A DNA stretch of 64,000 nt from Photobacterium rosenbergii (GCF_003026455.1 NZ_PYMB01000002.1:406856-470855); one strand, 5' to 3'. Counted from the stretch's first letter, positions 7,889-17,951 are shown. Program-made: numbers and translations. Notes: a model not told the origin generated them from the sequence alone.

Positions 7889-9343
7889 ATGACAATGACA
7901 ATTCAAGCAGAGCAGTCCCTTTATATCGCAGGTGAGTGGCAGTCAGGCCAGCGCACTGTTGCAAACATCAACCCCTCAGACATCAGCGAGAACTTGGGTG
8001 ACTTTGCCCAAGCAAGCCAAGCTCAGGTTCAACAAGCGATTGATGCCGCCAATGCGGCGCAGCCTGAGTGGGAGAAAACGCCAATGGAGCGCAAGCTGGC
8101 AGCCCTTCAGGCCATTGGTGATGAGCTAATCGCCCGCTGTGACGAACTGGGGCGATTGCTATCTAGTGAGGAAGGTAAGCCGTTTGCGGAAGGCCGTGGC
8201 GAGATTTACCGCGCTGGTCAGTTTTTCCAATATTATGCCGCCGAAGTGCTACGTCAGGTTGGTGATACCGCCGCTTCTGTTCGCCCAGGTGTTTCTGTGG
8301 AAGTAACACGTGAAGCGGTAGGTACCGTTGCCATCATATCGCCTTGGAATTTCCCGACGGCGACAGCGGCATGGAAGATTGCCCCCGCACTGGCCTTTGG
8401 TAACAGCGTAATCTGGAAGCCTGCCAACCTAACACCAGCCAGTGCAGTTGCACTGACTGAAATCATTGCCCGCCAAGGCTTGCCTGCAGGTACGTTTAAC
8501 CTGGTACTGGGCAGCGGTGCAGAAGTCGGGGATACGCTGATTAACTCACAGCAGATCCAAGCAGTGAGCTTCACCGGTTCGGTGGAAACTGGCCGTAAAG
8601 TGGCGGCGGCCACGGCGCCTAATTTTGTCCGCTGTCAGCTTGAAATGGGCAGCAAGAACGCTTTGATTATCGCTGATGATGCCGACATCCAAATCGCTGT
8701 TGAAGCAACTATTGCGGGTTCTTTCTCCGGGGCTGGGCAGAAGTGTACGGCTTCATCCCGTTTAGTTGTGATGGACGGTATACACGATGCCTATGTTGAA
8801 GCCTTAATCAAGCGTATGAGCGAGTTGAAAGTAGGCCATGCATTGGAAGATGGCATCTTCATGGGGCCGGTGGTTGATGGCAAGCAGCTTGAAGCTAACT
8901 TTGGTTGGGTAGAAAAAGCCCGCCAGAGTGGTGCTGAGCTAGCTTTTGGTGGCGAGCGCTTGAATCTGCAGCATGAGGGCTATTACATGTCGCCAACCCT
9001 GTTCTTAAACACCCAAAATAGCTGGGAAGTGAACCAAGAAGAGGTTTTCGCGCCTATGGCCTGTGTTATCAAAGTCTCTGATTTGGATGAAGCTATTGCC
9101 ACTGCTAACGACACACGCTTTGGTCTTACTGGCGGCATTATCACCCAGAGTTTACGTACCAGCGCATTGTTTAAAGAGCAGATTCAAACCGGCTGCGCCA
9201 TGGTCAACCTTCCCACGGCGGGGACGGATTACCACGTACCTTTTGGCGGCCGTAAAGAGTCGAGCTTTGGCCCTCGCGAGCAAGGTCAGTATGCCAAAGA
9301 GTTTTACACCGTAGTGAAAACTGCCTACCAGCGTCCTTACTAA
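7889..9343 (+). CDS. NAD(P)-dependent aldehyde dehydrogenase (semialdehyde dehydrogenase-like)
   Basis: This 484-residue enzyme of the ALDH superfamily oxidises an aldehyde to the acid with NAD(P)+. Seen directly are the cofactor-binding IISPWNFPTATAAWKIAPAL, the general-base glutamate in QLEMGSKNAL, and the catalytic cysteine in SGAGQKCTASSR (about residue 288). The overall look is closest to the 2-oxoglutarate-semialdehyde and succinate-semialdehyde dehydrogenase group; the true substrate is unknown. The start ATG at 7889 follows TAAGGAA; an ATG two codons later is equally possible. It sits between the Rid gene and the dipeptidase-like gene with tiny gaps, so it is co-transcribed. Confidence 0.9.
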   Translation: MTMTIQAEQSLYIAGEWQSGQRTVANINPSDISENLGDFAQASQAQVQQAIDAANAAQPEWEKTPMERKLAALQAIGDELIARCDELGRLLSSEEGKPFAEGRGEIYRAGQFFQYYAAEVLRQVGDTAASVRPGVSVEVTREAVGTVAIISPWNFPTATAAWKIAPALAFGNSVIWKPANLTPASAVALTEIIARQGLPAGTFNLVLGSGAEVGDTLINSQQIQAVSFTGSVETGRKVAAATAPNFVRCQLEMGSKNALIIADDADIQIAVEATIAGSFSGAGQKCTASSRLVVMDGIHDAYVEALIKRMSELKVGHALEDGIFMGPVVDGKQLEANFGWVEKARQSGAELAFGGERLNLQHEGYYMSPTLFLNTQNSWEVNQEEVFAPMACVIKVSDLDEAIATANDTRFGLTGGIITQSLRTSALFKEQIQTGCAMVNLPTAGTDYHVPFGGRKESSFGPREQGQYAKEFYTVVKTAYQRPY

Positions 9344-9353
9344 GGAGTAGCCT

Positions 9354-10346
9354 ATGTACCAGCAGGAAATTGTGATTGATGGTTTGCAGTACTGCCATTG
9401 GGACCGGGAATACTTCCAGACCTTAAAGGCCAGCGGTATCCATGCCGTCCACGCTACCTTGGTGTACCACGAGAATGCCCGTGAAACCTTGACCCGTTTT
9501 GCCGAATGGAACCTGTTGTTCGAACGCAATGCAGATTTGATCATGCCGGTGACTTCGATGGCTGATGTTGAACGCGCCAAGGCACAAGGCAAGGTCGGTA
9601 TATTGTTCGGGGCACAGAACTGCTCACCAATTGATGACGAAATTGGATTGGTTGAAGTCATGAGGCGTCAGGGCCTTCTGATTATGCAGTTGACCTACAA
9701 CAACCAAAGCCTGCTGGCGACAGGTTGCTACGAACAAAACGACAACGGTGTGACCCGCTTTGGTAAGCAGGTGATTGAGGAGATGAACCGTGTCGGCATG
9801 ATCATCGACATGTCGCACAGTGCCGAACGTTCAACCCTTGAAGCGATAGACCTATCGTCACGCCCGATTTGTATCAGCCATGCTAATCCTACTTTCGCTC
9901 ATGATGCGTTGAGGAATAAATCGGATACGGTCATCAAGGCGCTGACGGCTAGGGGTGGTTTATTGGGCTTTAGCCTCTATCCATTCCATTTACCCAATGG
10001 CAGCCAGTGTACCTTGGAAGACTTTTGCCTGATGGTTGCCCGTACCGCAGAAATGGTCGGGGTTGAGCATCTTGGTATCGGTAGTGATTTGTGCCTGAAC
10101 CAACCGCAATCGGTGCTGGAGTGGATGCGAAACGGCCGTTGGTCGAAAGCGATGGATTACGGTGAAGGTTCAGCAAGCAATTCGGGCTGGCCTGATGCCT
10201 TGCCTTGGTTTAGCGGTAGCCGTGGGATGGAAAACATCTACAACGGTCTGATCAAGACAGGTTTCAGTAAAGCCGAAGCTGGCCAAGTCATTGGCGGTAA
10301 CTGGTTCAACTTCCTGCAAAGCGGTATTGAGCCCGCCGAGCAGTAA
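9354..10346 (+). CDS. M19 (membrane dipeptidase-like) metalloenzyme lacking the N-terminal metal ligands
   Basis: This 330-residue TIM-barrel protein belongs to the renal dipeptidase family (M19). Conserved are MIIDMSHSAE (metal histidine), CISHANPTFAHDALRNKSD (second histidine and the RN substrate motif) and HLGIGSDL (aspartate). The usual N-terminal HxD pair is absent: the text is VIDGLQYCHWD. The bridging glutamate region reads LFGAQNCSP, with no glutamate in place. A subgroup near glycine betaine and carnitine genes in Pseudomonas has the same DGL and QN pattern, from memory. It may hydrolyse an amide or lactam, or do something else. There is no signal peptide, so it is cytoplasmic. The gene is 10 bases after the aldehyde dehydrogenase gene. 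Confidence 0.85.
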   Translation: MYQQEIVIDGLQYCHWDREYFQTLKASGIHAVHATLVYHENARETLTRFAEWNLLFERNADLIMPVTSMADVERAKAQGKVGILFGAQNCSPIDDEIGLVEVMRRQGLLIMQLTYNNQSLLATGCYEQNDNGVTRFGKQVIEEMNRVGMIIDMSHSAERSTLEAIDLSSRPICISHANPTFAHDALRNKSDTVIKALTARGGLLGFSLYPFHLPNGSQCTLEDFCLMVARTAEMVGVEHLGIGSDLCLNQPQSVLEWMRNGRWSKAMDYGEGSASNSGWPDALPWFSGSRGMENIYNGLIKTGFSKAEAGQVIGGNWFNFLQSGIEPAEQ

Positions 10347-10361
10347 CACAAGTACATAAAA

Positions 10362-10391
10362 GGCCTGCCATTCCAATAACTCTAGCAGGCC
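10362..10391 (+). terminator. Hairpin between the dipeptidase-like and BCCT genes
   Basis: GGCCTGC at 10362-10368 pairs with GCAGGCC at 10385-10391 around a 16-nt loop. No T-run follows. It may be a partial terminator or an mRNA-stabilising stem that lowers expression of the downstream transporter relative to the enzymes. Confidence 0.4.
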
Positions 10392-10440
10392 ACCTAATTA
10401 TCTTTGCCCAGACAAATCCACCAACCGCTGGAGACAATTT

Positions 10441-12033
10441 ATGTCTGACATTATGAACACGGCAAAGGCTGAAACCATTAATACTCAGCCTGCGCAGAAT
10501 ACCACACCCCCTACAACAGAAACCTTAACCGACAAACTCGGCGTCAATAACCCAGTGCTCTGGCTAAGTGGTGGTTTTATCGCTCTGTTTGTCACACTCG
10601 CACTCTATGACAATGAATTACTGTCTTCTTTTGTAAATACCGGGTTTGCCTGGTCGGTTAAATACTTTGGCCCTTACTGGCAAATTCTGCTGTTACTCAC
10701 TTTTTTGATTGGCCTCGCTTTGGCAGCAGGTAGGACAGGGCACGTTAAACTTGGCAATATTGATAAGCCTGAAACCGATGCCTTCCGTTGGATTGCCGTT
10801 ATGCTGTGTACCCTTCTCGCAGGGGGCGGCGTGTTCTGGGCTGCGGCTGAGCCGATTGCCCACTATGTTAGCGCTCCACCTCTTTACGGCGAGGCTGCAA
10901 CCCCTTGGCAGCAGGCAATTAACAGCCTTTCGCAGTCATTCATGCATTGGGGTTTCCTTGCATGGGCGATCACAGGATGTCTAACCTCCATCGTGTTGAT
11001 GCACCTGCACTATGATAAAGGGCTACCGCTAAAACCACGCACTTTGCTTTATCCTTTGCTCGGTGATCGCGCCCTCAAGGGAGCCATTGGCGCAACCATT
11101 GATGCTTGCTGCATTATTGCGGTGGCGGCAGGGACAATCGGCCCTATTGGCTTCCTTGGCCTACAAATTAGCTATGCATTGAACGCCCTGTTCGCTATTC
11201 CTGATGGTTTTAGTACTCAGCTAATCATTATTCTGTTTGCCATCGCAATCTATACCATCTCGGCCTTGAGCGGCCTTAATCGTGGGATCCAAATCCTCAG
11301 CCGCTGGAACATCATCTTAGCCGTTGGCCTTATGCTTTACATCCTGCTGGTCGGCCCGACAAACTTTGTGATTAATGGTTACCTGCAGGGTGTTGGCACC
11401 ATGCTGGACAATTTCATACCAATGTCTACTTACCGTGGCGATGAAGGCTGGTTAAGCTGGTGGACGGTTTTCTTCTGGGGCTGGTTCCTAGGCTATGGCC
11501 CTATGATGGCTATCTTCATTTCGCGTATCTCCCGTGGCCGTACAATTCGCCAGTTAGTCATGACCCATAGTGTGATGGCGCCGCTCGTGACTTGCTTTTG
11601 GTTCACCATCGTAGGTGGTACTGGCGTGGCTTTTGAAGTGGCCGACCCTGGCTCAGTCAGTAAAGCGTTTGAAGGTTTCAATCTTCCGGGGGCATTACTG
11701 GCTATTACCCAGCAGTTACCGTTCCCGCTGATTGTGTCGATTTTGTTCTTGATCCTGACCACGATCTTCATCGTGACCACAGGTGACTCGATGACTTACA
11801 CCATCAGTGTGGTGATCAGTGGTGAGACCGAGCCGAATGCTTTCATCCGTACCTTCTGGGGCGTGATGATGGGATTGACGGCACTTATCTTGATTTCCCT
11901 TGGCTCCGGCGGTGTATCGGCATTGCAGTCATTCATTGTGATCACCGCGGTACCGGTATCGCTCATACTGCTGCCGTCGCTATGGGATGCCCCTAAAATT
12001 GCGATGAAGATGGCAAAAGAGCAAGGGGTCTAA
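10441..12033 (+). CDS. BCCT family (betaine/carnitine/choline-type) transporter
   Basis: This 530-residue inner-membrane secondary transporter has 12 predicted helices and a short hydrophilic N-terminal tail of about 38 residues. The family signature ISRISRGRTIRQL follows helix 8, and the helix 3 region reads GGGVFWAAAEPIAHY. BCCT proteins import quaternary-ammonium or sulfonium compounds, usually with Na+ or H+. The helix 8 aromatic box, normally WAWWISWSPF, reads WGWFLGYGPM here. The aromatic character is partly kept but two tryptophans are changed, so the substrate may not be glycine betaine. It is the likely uptake system for the compound degraded by the neighbouring enzymes. The ATG at 10441 was taken as start; the preceding bases contain GGAGA. 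Confidence 0.92.
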   Translation: MSDIMNTAKAETINTQPAQNTTPPTTETLTDKLGVNNPVLWLSGGFIALFVTLALYDNELLSSFVNTGFAWSVKYFGPYWQILLLLTFLIGLALAAGRTGHVKLGNIDKPETDAFRWIAVMLCTLLAGGGVFWAAAEPIAHYVSAPPLYGEAATPWQQAINSLSQSFMHWGFLAWAITGCLTSIVLMHLHYDKGLPLKPRTLLYPLLGDRALKGAIGATIDACCIIAVAAGTIGPIGFLGLQISYALNALFAIPDGFSTQLIIILFAIAIYTISALSGLNRGIQILSRWNIILAVGLMLYILLVGPTNFVINGYLQGVGTMLDNFIPMSTYRGDEGWLSWWTVFFWGWFLGYGPMMAIFISRISRGRTIRQLVMTHSVMAPLVTCFWFTIVGGTGVAFEVADPGSVSKAFEGFNLPGALLAITQQLPFPLIVSILFLILTTIFIVTTGDSMTYTISVVISGETEPNAFIRTFWGVMMGLTALILISLGSGGVSALQSFIVITAVPVSLILLPSLWDAPKIAMKMAKEQGV

Positions 12034-12139
12034 CCCTATAGGCTCAAACGGATTGACACGTACTCTATCAACAACATTCCCGGGCGGTAGTTGGACGCCT
12101 TAAACCAGAAACATAATTATAAAATTGGTGGTGAGCAAT

Positions 12140-13855
12140 ATGGATGCACATCGTTCCCTGAAATCTAATAACACCTTACGCCTGCCAGAAGTGGTTATGG
12201 CTCCGGAAAGACTAGGTGCTATGCACCAAAACCGGATTAGTTTTGTCCGTTACTTTATTCGCCAGATGGCGCAGAAAAAGTGGCAGGTAAGCCAACACGA
12301 TTGGCAACTGTCACCTGAAGGTTACGGTCATGCGATTTATCGGCTTGAAACCCAGCAACACCAGTACCACCTCGTGGTGTTCTGCGATGAAATCAGCGAT
12401 GAAGAGCGTAATGACCGTGTCATTGCCGAAAAGTGGGATGTCACATTTGCCCTTATTCAGGGAGAGGTTGATACCTCGTTGCTAGAAAGGTTACGAGCTA
12501 ATGTGCCGTTACAGGAAGCAGGCCGTAACCCTAACAGTGCCTTGGTACTCGCACGTGCCAATAAAAGCGTGCGGGTATTCGAACACCTTGTGTCAAACCT
12601 TGCTGAGGGCAATCAGCCAGACCCACAACAGTTGGCGAATGTCGGATATATTCTGCGCACCACTGCGGTATATGGTAACGGAAAGTTCGGGATTGCAGAT
12701 TTCAAACTGCTGGAAGACAACCCGGATTTCCATCAGTCTTTCAGCGCCCAGATGTGTGCCGTTTATTTACTGCGTGAGTTCAGCCTTGATTGGATTCATT
12801 ATCTAGCCAAGCAGCGAGGGGGTGAAAAAGCGACAACCTTGCACCGCTCACTGCAGCGCTATCTGGGGGTGGGCAATGCCACCGGATTGGGGATGGCTCC
12901 CTACCTGATCAACCACCCTTGTATTGTTGATCAGTGGATGACGACACGGGAGCAAGCCCTCGCTGAGATTTTAGGCCAGCCTTTTGACCGGGCTAAGTTA
13001 CCTCAGTTAGACCATTTACTGGGACAGGCGGTTATTCACCTAAACCAAGTCGTGACGATTGATGATCACCAACGCTTATTGAACAAGCAAGCCAAAGAAG
13101 AGCTAACCACTTTCAGAAATGTTATTGCCAACTTAGCACCAGAGAGCACAACGGATTGGCATGCGCTTGTTGAGCATTCTCAAAGTAGTGGGCTGGAAGC
13201 CCAAGAAATCATTCTTTCTTGTTTAATGGAGCTTTACCCCGATATTGCAGACAGTTTTCAAGAGAAAATGAACTGTGATGAGACGTTGGCGCTGACCAGC
13301 GGTAAGAAAGTAAAAGATCTTATGTTGGTATTAGAAAGTCGCTACCGCTGGGCTATAGATACTGATTTCCAATTGCCTGAGAACAGCTATTGGTTCTGGT
13401 ACCGTTCGCAAGACAAAGAAGAGCCGCGCCTTGGCGTTCGTGGTGAAGAGGCAGGTGAAGAGCGGGAATTGCCGCTCGATATTGGTCGTCAGGTATACCG
13501 CTTGTATAGCGCTTTACTGCAAAGTGAGCCGCAACAAACCTTGGCCGAGTTTTTGGTCCTGAACCCGCAGTACCGGGGGATTGCCAAGCGAGCATGGACT
13601 TTGGGTAACAAAGTCATGGGTGATATCCAGATGAATGTATTGCACAAAGGCTCGCTACCTATGCACTTGTTGCGTTGTAAGTTGGCAGTATTTGGTGCGA
13701 CCAAGTTCGACCCGCGTTCCGACCGTTGGGTGCAAGTGACGTTTTTCCAAGGCGCTCCTTTGCTGGATGAAATTCACGATGGGGAGTGGCTCTTCCCAAT
13801 CCTACCATCAAGCCAAGAGTTATCATTGCCCGGTTTAGCAGGAGAAGCAAAATGA
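12140..13855 (+). CDS. Uncharacterised 571-residue protein, partner of the putative DUF3726 gene
   Basis: I do not recognise the family with confidence. The protein is soluble, with no signal peptide or membrane segment. It is rich in W, Q and E, with an acidic middle region and a C-terminal part containing VQVTFFQGAPLLDE and GEWLFPILP. It starts at one of several in-frame codons (TTG 12125, GTG 12128, GTG 12131, ATG 12140); the ATG is preferred because GGTGAG precedes it. Its stop overlaps the start of the next gene by 4 bases (ATGA), so the two products are probably made in equal amounts and may act together. Its position after the BCCT gene suggests a role in the same pathway, which is inference only. 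Confidence 0.8.
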   Translation: MDAHRSLKSNNTLRLPEVVMAPERLGAMHQNRISFVRYFIRQMAQKKWQVSQHDWQLSPEGYGHAIYRLETQQHQYHLVVFCDEISDEERNDRVIAEKWDVTFALIQGEVDTSLLERLRANVPLQEAGRNPNSALVLARANKSVRVFEHLVSNLAEGNQPDPQQLANVGYILRTTAVYGNGKFGIADFKLLEDNPDFHQSFSAQMCAVYLLREFSLDWIHYLAKQRGGEKATTLHRSLQRYLGVGNATGLGMAPYLINHPCIVDQWMTTREQALAEILGQPFDRAKLPQLDHLLGQAVIHLNQVVTIDDHQRLLNKQAKEELTTFRNVIANLAPESTTDWHALVEHSQSSGLEAQEIILSCLMELYPDIADSFQEKMNCDETLALTSGKKVKDLMLVLESRYRWAIDTDFQLPENSYWFWYRSQDKEEPRLGVRGEEAGEERELPLDIGRQVYRLYSALLQSEPQQTLAEFLVLNPQYRGIAKRAWTLGNKVMGDIQMNVLHKGSLPMHLLRCKLAVFGATKFDPRSDRWVQVTFFQGAPLLDEIHDGEWLFPILPSSQELSLPGLAGEAK

Positions 13856-14601
13856 TTGTATCTCATAATGAGCTAGTGACTGCCGTAAACAAAGCATTCC
13901 TAGGGTTACGTCGCTGTTGTGGTGAAGCGGATGTGATAGCAAATATGGTCGCTGACTTGCAACTGGTTGGTCTCAACGGAGTCGGTCATTTCAATAAAGC
14001 CGTGCCTTTTTTGGCTAACGAAAAGGATAGCCCGGTTACCTTGGTAAAGCCTACACAGGACAAAATTGAAGTCGACATGGGTGGGGCAAGTTTGGTTTGC
14101 CATTTACCTAGTGTGATTGATTATGCGGTCGAACAGATGGTGAAGGTGAAAATACTGACGATCCATGTCAGCAATTGCCACAACCGCTGGCTTGCCTATA
14201 GTGAACTGGTAAAACTGTCAGCGAAAGGGTTGGCCTGTAAGGCGCAGTGGTCAAATGGCTCCGATAGGAGAAAGACGCTCTATGTGCTGAATAAAGGCTG
14301 TGTATTCCCTGAGTTATACCAGTCCGATGAGCGCTCTGAAGACCATGTTTCAGAAGCCTATGTAAATGTTCATGATATGACTATTGAATTGTCGGTTTCT
14401 AACTTCGCTTTTCCCTCTCCGAGTATTCTAGGGTATCAGCAAATCGATTCAGCCAGTTTACGAAATACCTACGTAAACGCTTGGCGTGAGGGGATACAGG
14501 TTGACGATGCAGAGTGGAAGAAACTCAAACAAGCTGCCACGGTATTCTTAGTTGAGAACAGTGAAGTTTCTGCCAAAGGGGCGGGGGAGCTCGTTGTCTA
14601 A
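13852..14601 (+). CDS. Putative DUF3726 family protein
   Basis: This is a 249-residue cytoplasmic protein of unknown function. The N-terminus MIVSHNELVTAVNKAFLGL and the general layout resemble DUF3726 proteins (typical start MIVSLNE), which I recall as occurring in amine-catabolic neighbourhoods; the assignment is from memory. No catalytic motif can be read. The ATG at 13852 overlaps the stop of the preceding gene (ATGA) and follows AGGAG at good distance, which fixes the start. It is the last gene of the set and is followed by a strong terminator. Confidence 0.75.
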   Translation: MIVSHNELVTAVNKAFLGLRRCCGEADVIANMVADLQLVGLNGVGHFNKAVPFLANEKDSPVTLVKPTQDKIEVDMGGASLVCHLPSVIDYAVEQMVKVKILTIHVSNCHNRWLAYSELVKLSAKGLACKAQWSNGSDRRKTLYVLNKGCVFPELYQSDERSEDHVSEAYVNVHDMTIELSVSNFAFPSPSILGYQQIDSASLRNTYVNAWREGIQVDDAEWKKLKQAATVFLVENSEVSAKGAGELVV

Positions 14602-14634
14602 CAGCAAAAAATCAAATAGCAATTAACAAGAAAT

Positions 14635-14673
14635 AAGCGCCCCATATTCAATTAATATGGGGCGCTTTTTTAT
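14635..14673. terminator. Strong bidirectional terminator between the DUF3726 gene and hutH
   Basis: A perfect 14-bp stem (AAGCGCCCCATATT with its complement) is followed by TTTTTTAT on the plus strand. It separates two convergent gene groups and can serve both. Confidence 0.92.
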
Positions 14674-14703
14674 ATCCCTACATTATGGGTTGATCATCGC
14701 GAC

Positions 14704-16236
14704 TTAAAAGCTAGGCAACAGTTGTGATGGCATTAGCGTGTTGTAATGGGCTTCCAGCAACAGTTCATTGGCTTTTTCGATATCCGGTGCGAAGTAGCGG
14801 TCTTTATCGTAGAAGCTCACGCGTGCACGCAGCATTTCCTTCGCTTGCTCCAAACGTTCCGAACTGCGGTTTGGCGAGCGGAAATCCAAGCCTTGTGCTG
14901 CTGCAAGCAGCTCAACCGCCAAGATCCCCCGGGTATTCTCCGACATGTCTTTGAGTCTGCGACCGGCAAAAGTGGCCATAGAGACATGGTCTTCTTGGTT
15001 TGCTGAAGTCGGCAGGCTATCGACAGAAGCGGGATGGGCGAGGGTCTTGTTCTCGCTGGCCAGTGCCGCTGAAGTCACCTGCGCAATCATAAAGCCGGAG
15101 TTCACGCCACCGTTATCGACCAAGAAAGGCGGTAGTTTGCTCAGCCCGCTATCGATTAACAGTGCCATGCGGCGCTCTGACAAGCTTCCAATTTCAGCAA
15201 TGGCGAGGGCAAGGTTGTCCGCAGCCATGGCAACCGGTTCGGCATGGAAGTTACCCCCCGAAATGATGTCGCCATCTTCGGCAAACACCAATGGGTTGTC
15301 AGAAACCGCATTGGCTTCAATCTCGAGAATATCTGCAGAGTGGCGGATCTGCTGCAGGCAAGCCCCCATAACCTGAGGCTGACAACGGAGTGAGTAAGGG
15401 TCTTGGACTTTTTCGCACTGCTGGTGCGAAAGGCCAATTTCACTTTCCTTGTCCAGCAGGTGACGATAGGCCATCGCGGCATCAATCTGGCTACGGTGAC
15501 CGCGTACGCGATGGATTCGCGGGTCAAACGGACGGCGGCTGCCAAGTGCAGCATCAACTGACATAGCACCACAAACGGTGCCCGAAGCATATAGGTCTTC
15601 GGCGGCAAACAAGCCTTCAAGCGCAAAAGCGGTAGAAGCTTGTGTACCATTGAGCAGCGCTAAGCCTTCTTTTGGTGCTAAGGTAATAGGTTCTAGGCCT
15701 GCTATTTTCAGTGCTGCTGCACCGCTGATAATTTCGCCATTGTGCCTAGCCTGTCCTTCACCTAAAAGCACCGTGCTCATATGAGCCAATGGCGCAAGAT
15801 CGCCTGATGCTCCAACCGATCCTTTTTGTGGGATACAAGGGTAGACTTCAGCGTTTACTAGCGTGATTAGCGCATCAACCACTTTTGGTCGGATCCCCGA
15901 ATAACCACGGGCAAGGCTGTTGATCTTCAAGGCCATCATCAGCCTGACGGTATGATCTTCCATGAACTCGCCAATGCCAGCGGCATGGGACAATACAATA
16001 CTGCGTTGTAGGGTTTCTAGATCTTCTACGGCAATACGGGTGTTGGCAAGCAGGCCAAAACCTGTGTTGATGCCGTAAACGACCCTGTCTTCTGCGATCA
16101 CCTGCTCAACGGCCTGGGTACTTGCTAACATGTCATCATAAGCTGTGTCGTTAAGTGACAGTGTCACCTTGTGGCGACTGATGTGTCGCAGCTGCTTGAG
16201 AGACAGTTTCCCCGGATTGATTTCAATTTGGTACAT
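14704..16236 (-). CDS. hutH: Histidine ammonia-lyase
   Basis: HutH removes ammonia from L-histidine to give urocanate, the first step of histidine degradation. The 510-residue protein has the MIO-forming Ala-Ser-Gly in [14 protein letters not shown] (about residue 143) and the family blocks [15 protein letters not shown] and [11 protein letters not shown]. Length matches the family. It is the last gene of a hutI-hutG-hutU-hutH set on the minus strand, 23 bases after hutU, with AAGGACG before the ATG at 16236. Confidence 0.97.
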   Translation of the reverse strand: MYQIEINPGKLSLKQLRHISRHKVTLSLNDTAYDDMLASTQAVEQVIAEDRVVYGINTGFGLLANTRIAVEDLETLQRSIVLSHAAGIGEFMEDHTVRLMMALKINSLARGYSGIRPKVVDALITLVNAEVYPCIPQKGSVGASGDLAPLAHMSTVLLGEGQARHNGEIISGAAALKIAGLEPITLAPKEGLALLNGTQASTAFALEGLFAAEDLYASGTVCGAMSVDAALGSRRPFDPRIHRVRGHRSQIDAAMAYRHLLDKESEIGLSHQQCEKVQDPYSLRCQPQVMGACLQQIRHSADILEIEANAVSDNPLVFAEDGDIISGGNFHAEPVAMAADNLALAIAEIGSLSERRMALLIDSGLSKLPPFLVDNGGVNSGFMIAQVTSAALASENKTLAHPASVDSLPTSANQEDHVSMATFAGRRLKDMSENTRGILAVELLAAAQGLDFRSPNRSSERLEQAKEMLRARVSFYDKDRYFAPDIEKANELLLEAHYNTLMPSQLLPSF

Positions 16237-16259
16237 ACAACGTCCTTTTGGTGATCTTA

Positions 16260-17951
16260 TTATTTTTGGGTTGAAGGGATCATCGGTAAGTCTAGGCCTT
16301 GTTCTTCGGCACAGTTAACCGCTATGTCGTATCCGGCATCGGCGTGGCGCATTACACCGGTTGCTGGGTCATTGCGAAGTACACGGCCAACACGTTCGGT
16401 GGCCTCATCCGTTCCGTCACAGACAATAACCATGCCGGAGTGCTGTGAGAAGCCCATACCTACACCACCACCATGGTGTAGTGATACCCAGGTTGCGCCT
16501 GAAGCTGTGTTTAGCAATGCATTAAGTAGTGGCCAATCTGACACAGCGTCAGAACCATCCATCATGCCTTCGGTTTCACGGTTAGGGCTGGCGACCGAGC
16601 CGGAATCGAGGTGGTCACGACCAATGACAATCGGTGCTTTCAGCTCACCGCTCTTGACCATTTCATTGAACGCTTTGCCTAGGCGAGCACGATCTTTAAG
16701 GCCCACCCAACAGATTCGTGCTGGCAAACCTTGGAACTGGATACGATCACGGGCCATGTCGAGCCAATTGTGTAGGTGGGGATTATCAGGGATCAGCTCT
16801 TTCACTTTCTGGTCGGTTTTATAGATATCTTCTGGATCGCCAGAGAGGGCAGCCCAGCGGAAAGGCCCGACACCTTCGCAGAATAGCGGACGGATATAAG
16901 CCGGAACGAACCCCGGGAAGTCGAAGGCATTCTCTACACCGACCTCAAAAGCCATCTGGCGGATGTTATTGCCGTAATCTACGGTTGCAGAACCTGCTTT
17001 CTGAAGGGCGAGCATCGCTTCTACCTGCACGGCCATAGATGCCTTAGCGGCTTTTACGACCTCGGCTTCATCGCGCTGCCGCATCTCGGCAGCGTGCGCC
17101 ATGGTCCAACCTTGTGGTAGGTAGCCATTCAATGGGTCATGGGCAGAGGTTTGGTCGGTAGTACAATCAGGCACAATGCCACGTTCTACAACTTCAGGGA
17201 AAACATCGGCCGCATTGCCAAGCAGGCCCACAGAAACAGGCTTACCGGTTTGTTTTGCTTCTTCGATAATAGCCAAGGCTTCATCAAGGGAAGTTGCCTT
17301 GCAATCAACGTAACCAGTACGTAGTCGGTAGTCGATACGGCTCTCATCACATTCAACGGCAAGCATTGAGAATCCAGCCATAGTGGCTGCAAGAGGCTGA
17401 GCACCACCCATACCACCAAGGCCACCGGTTAGGATCCAGCGACCAGAACTGTCACCATTGAAGTGCTGTTTTGCCATGGCAACAAAGGTTTCGTAGGTAC
17501 CTTGTACGATGCCTTGGGAGCCGATATAGATCCAGCTACCAGCGGTCATTTGGCCGTACATCATCAAGCCTTCTTTATCGAGTTCGTTGAAGTGCTCCCA
17601 GTTAGCCCAGTGAGGGACCAAGTTTGAGTTAGCGATCAACACCCTAGGTGCATTGCTGTGGGTCTTGAATACACCAACAGGTTTACCTGATTGAACCAGT
17701 AAAGTTTCATCTTCTTCAAGGCGCTTTAGCACCTCAACGATTTTGTCATAGCACTGCCAGTTCCTTGCAGCACGGCCAATGCCGCCATATACCACCAAAG
17801 CATGTGGGTGTTCGGCCACGTCAGGATGGAGGTTGTTCATCAACATCCGAAGTGGGGCTTCGGTTAACCATGACTTGGCATTAAGCGTTGTGCCTGTTGG
17901 GGCAATAATGGTGCGGCTTTCATCCAAGCGAGGCTGGGTATCGTGTGTCAT
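16260..17951 (-). CDS. hutU: Urocanate hydratase (urocanase)
   Basis: HutU converts urocanate to 4-imidazolone-5-propionate using tightly bound NAD+. The 563-residue length is typical. The NAD-binding glycine-rich stretch [18 protein letters not shown] and the [16 protein letters not shown] block are both present. AAGGAGAG precedes the ATG at 17951. It lies between hutG and hutH in the same orientation with short gaps. Confidence 0.97.
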   Translation of the reverse strand: MTHDTQPRLDESRTIIAPTGTTLNAKSWLTEAPLRMLMNNLHPDVAEHPHALVVYGGIGRAARNWQCYDKIVEVLKRLEEDETLLVQSGKPVGVFKTHSNAPRVLIANSNLVPHWANWEHFNELDKEGLMMYGQMTAGSWIYIGSQGIVQGTYETFVAMAKQHFNGDSSGRWILTGGLGGMGGAQPLAATMAGFSMLAVECDESRIDYRLRTGYVDCKATSLDEALAIIEEAKQTGKPVSVGLLGNAADVFPEVVERGIVPDCTTDQTSAHDPLNGYLPQGWTMAHAAEMRQRDEAEVVKAAKASMAVQVEAMLALQKAGSATVDYGNNIRQMAFEVGVENAFDFPGFVPAYIRPLFCEGVGPFRWAALSGDPEDIYKTDQKVKELIPDNPHLHNWLDMARDRIQFQGLPARICWVGLKDRARLGKAFNEMVKSGELKAPIVIGRDHLDSGSVASPNRETEGMMDGSDAVSDWPLLNALLNTASGATWVSLHHGGGVGMGFSQHSGMVIVCDGTDEATERVGRVLRNDPATGVMRHADAGYDIAVNCAEEQGLDLPMIPSTQK

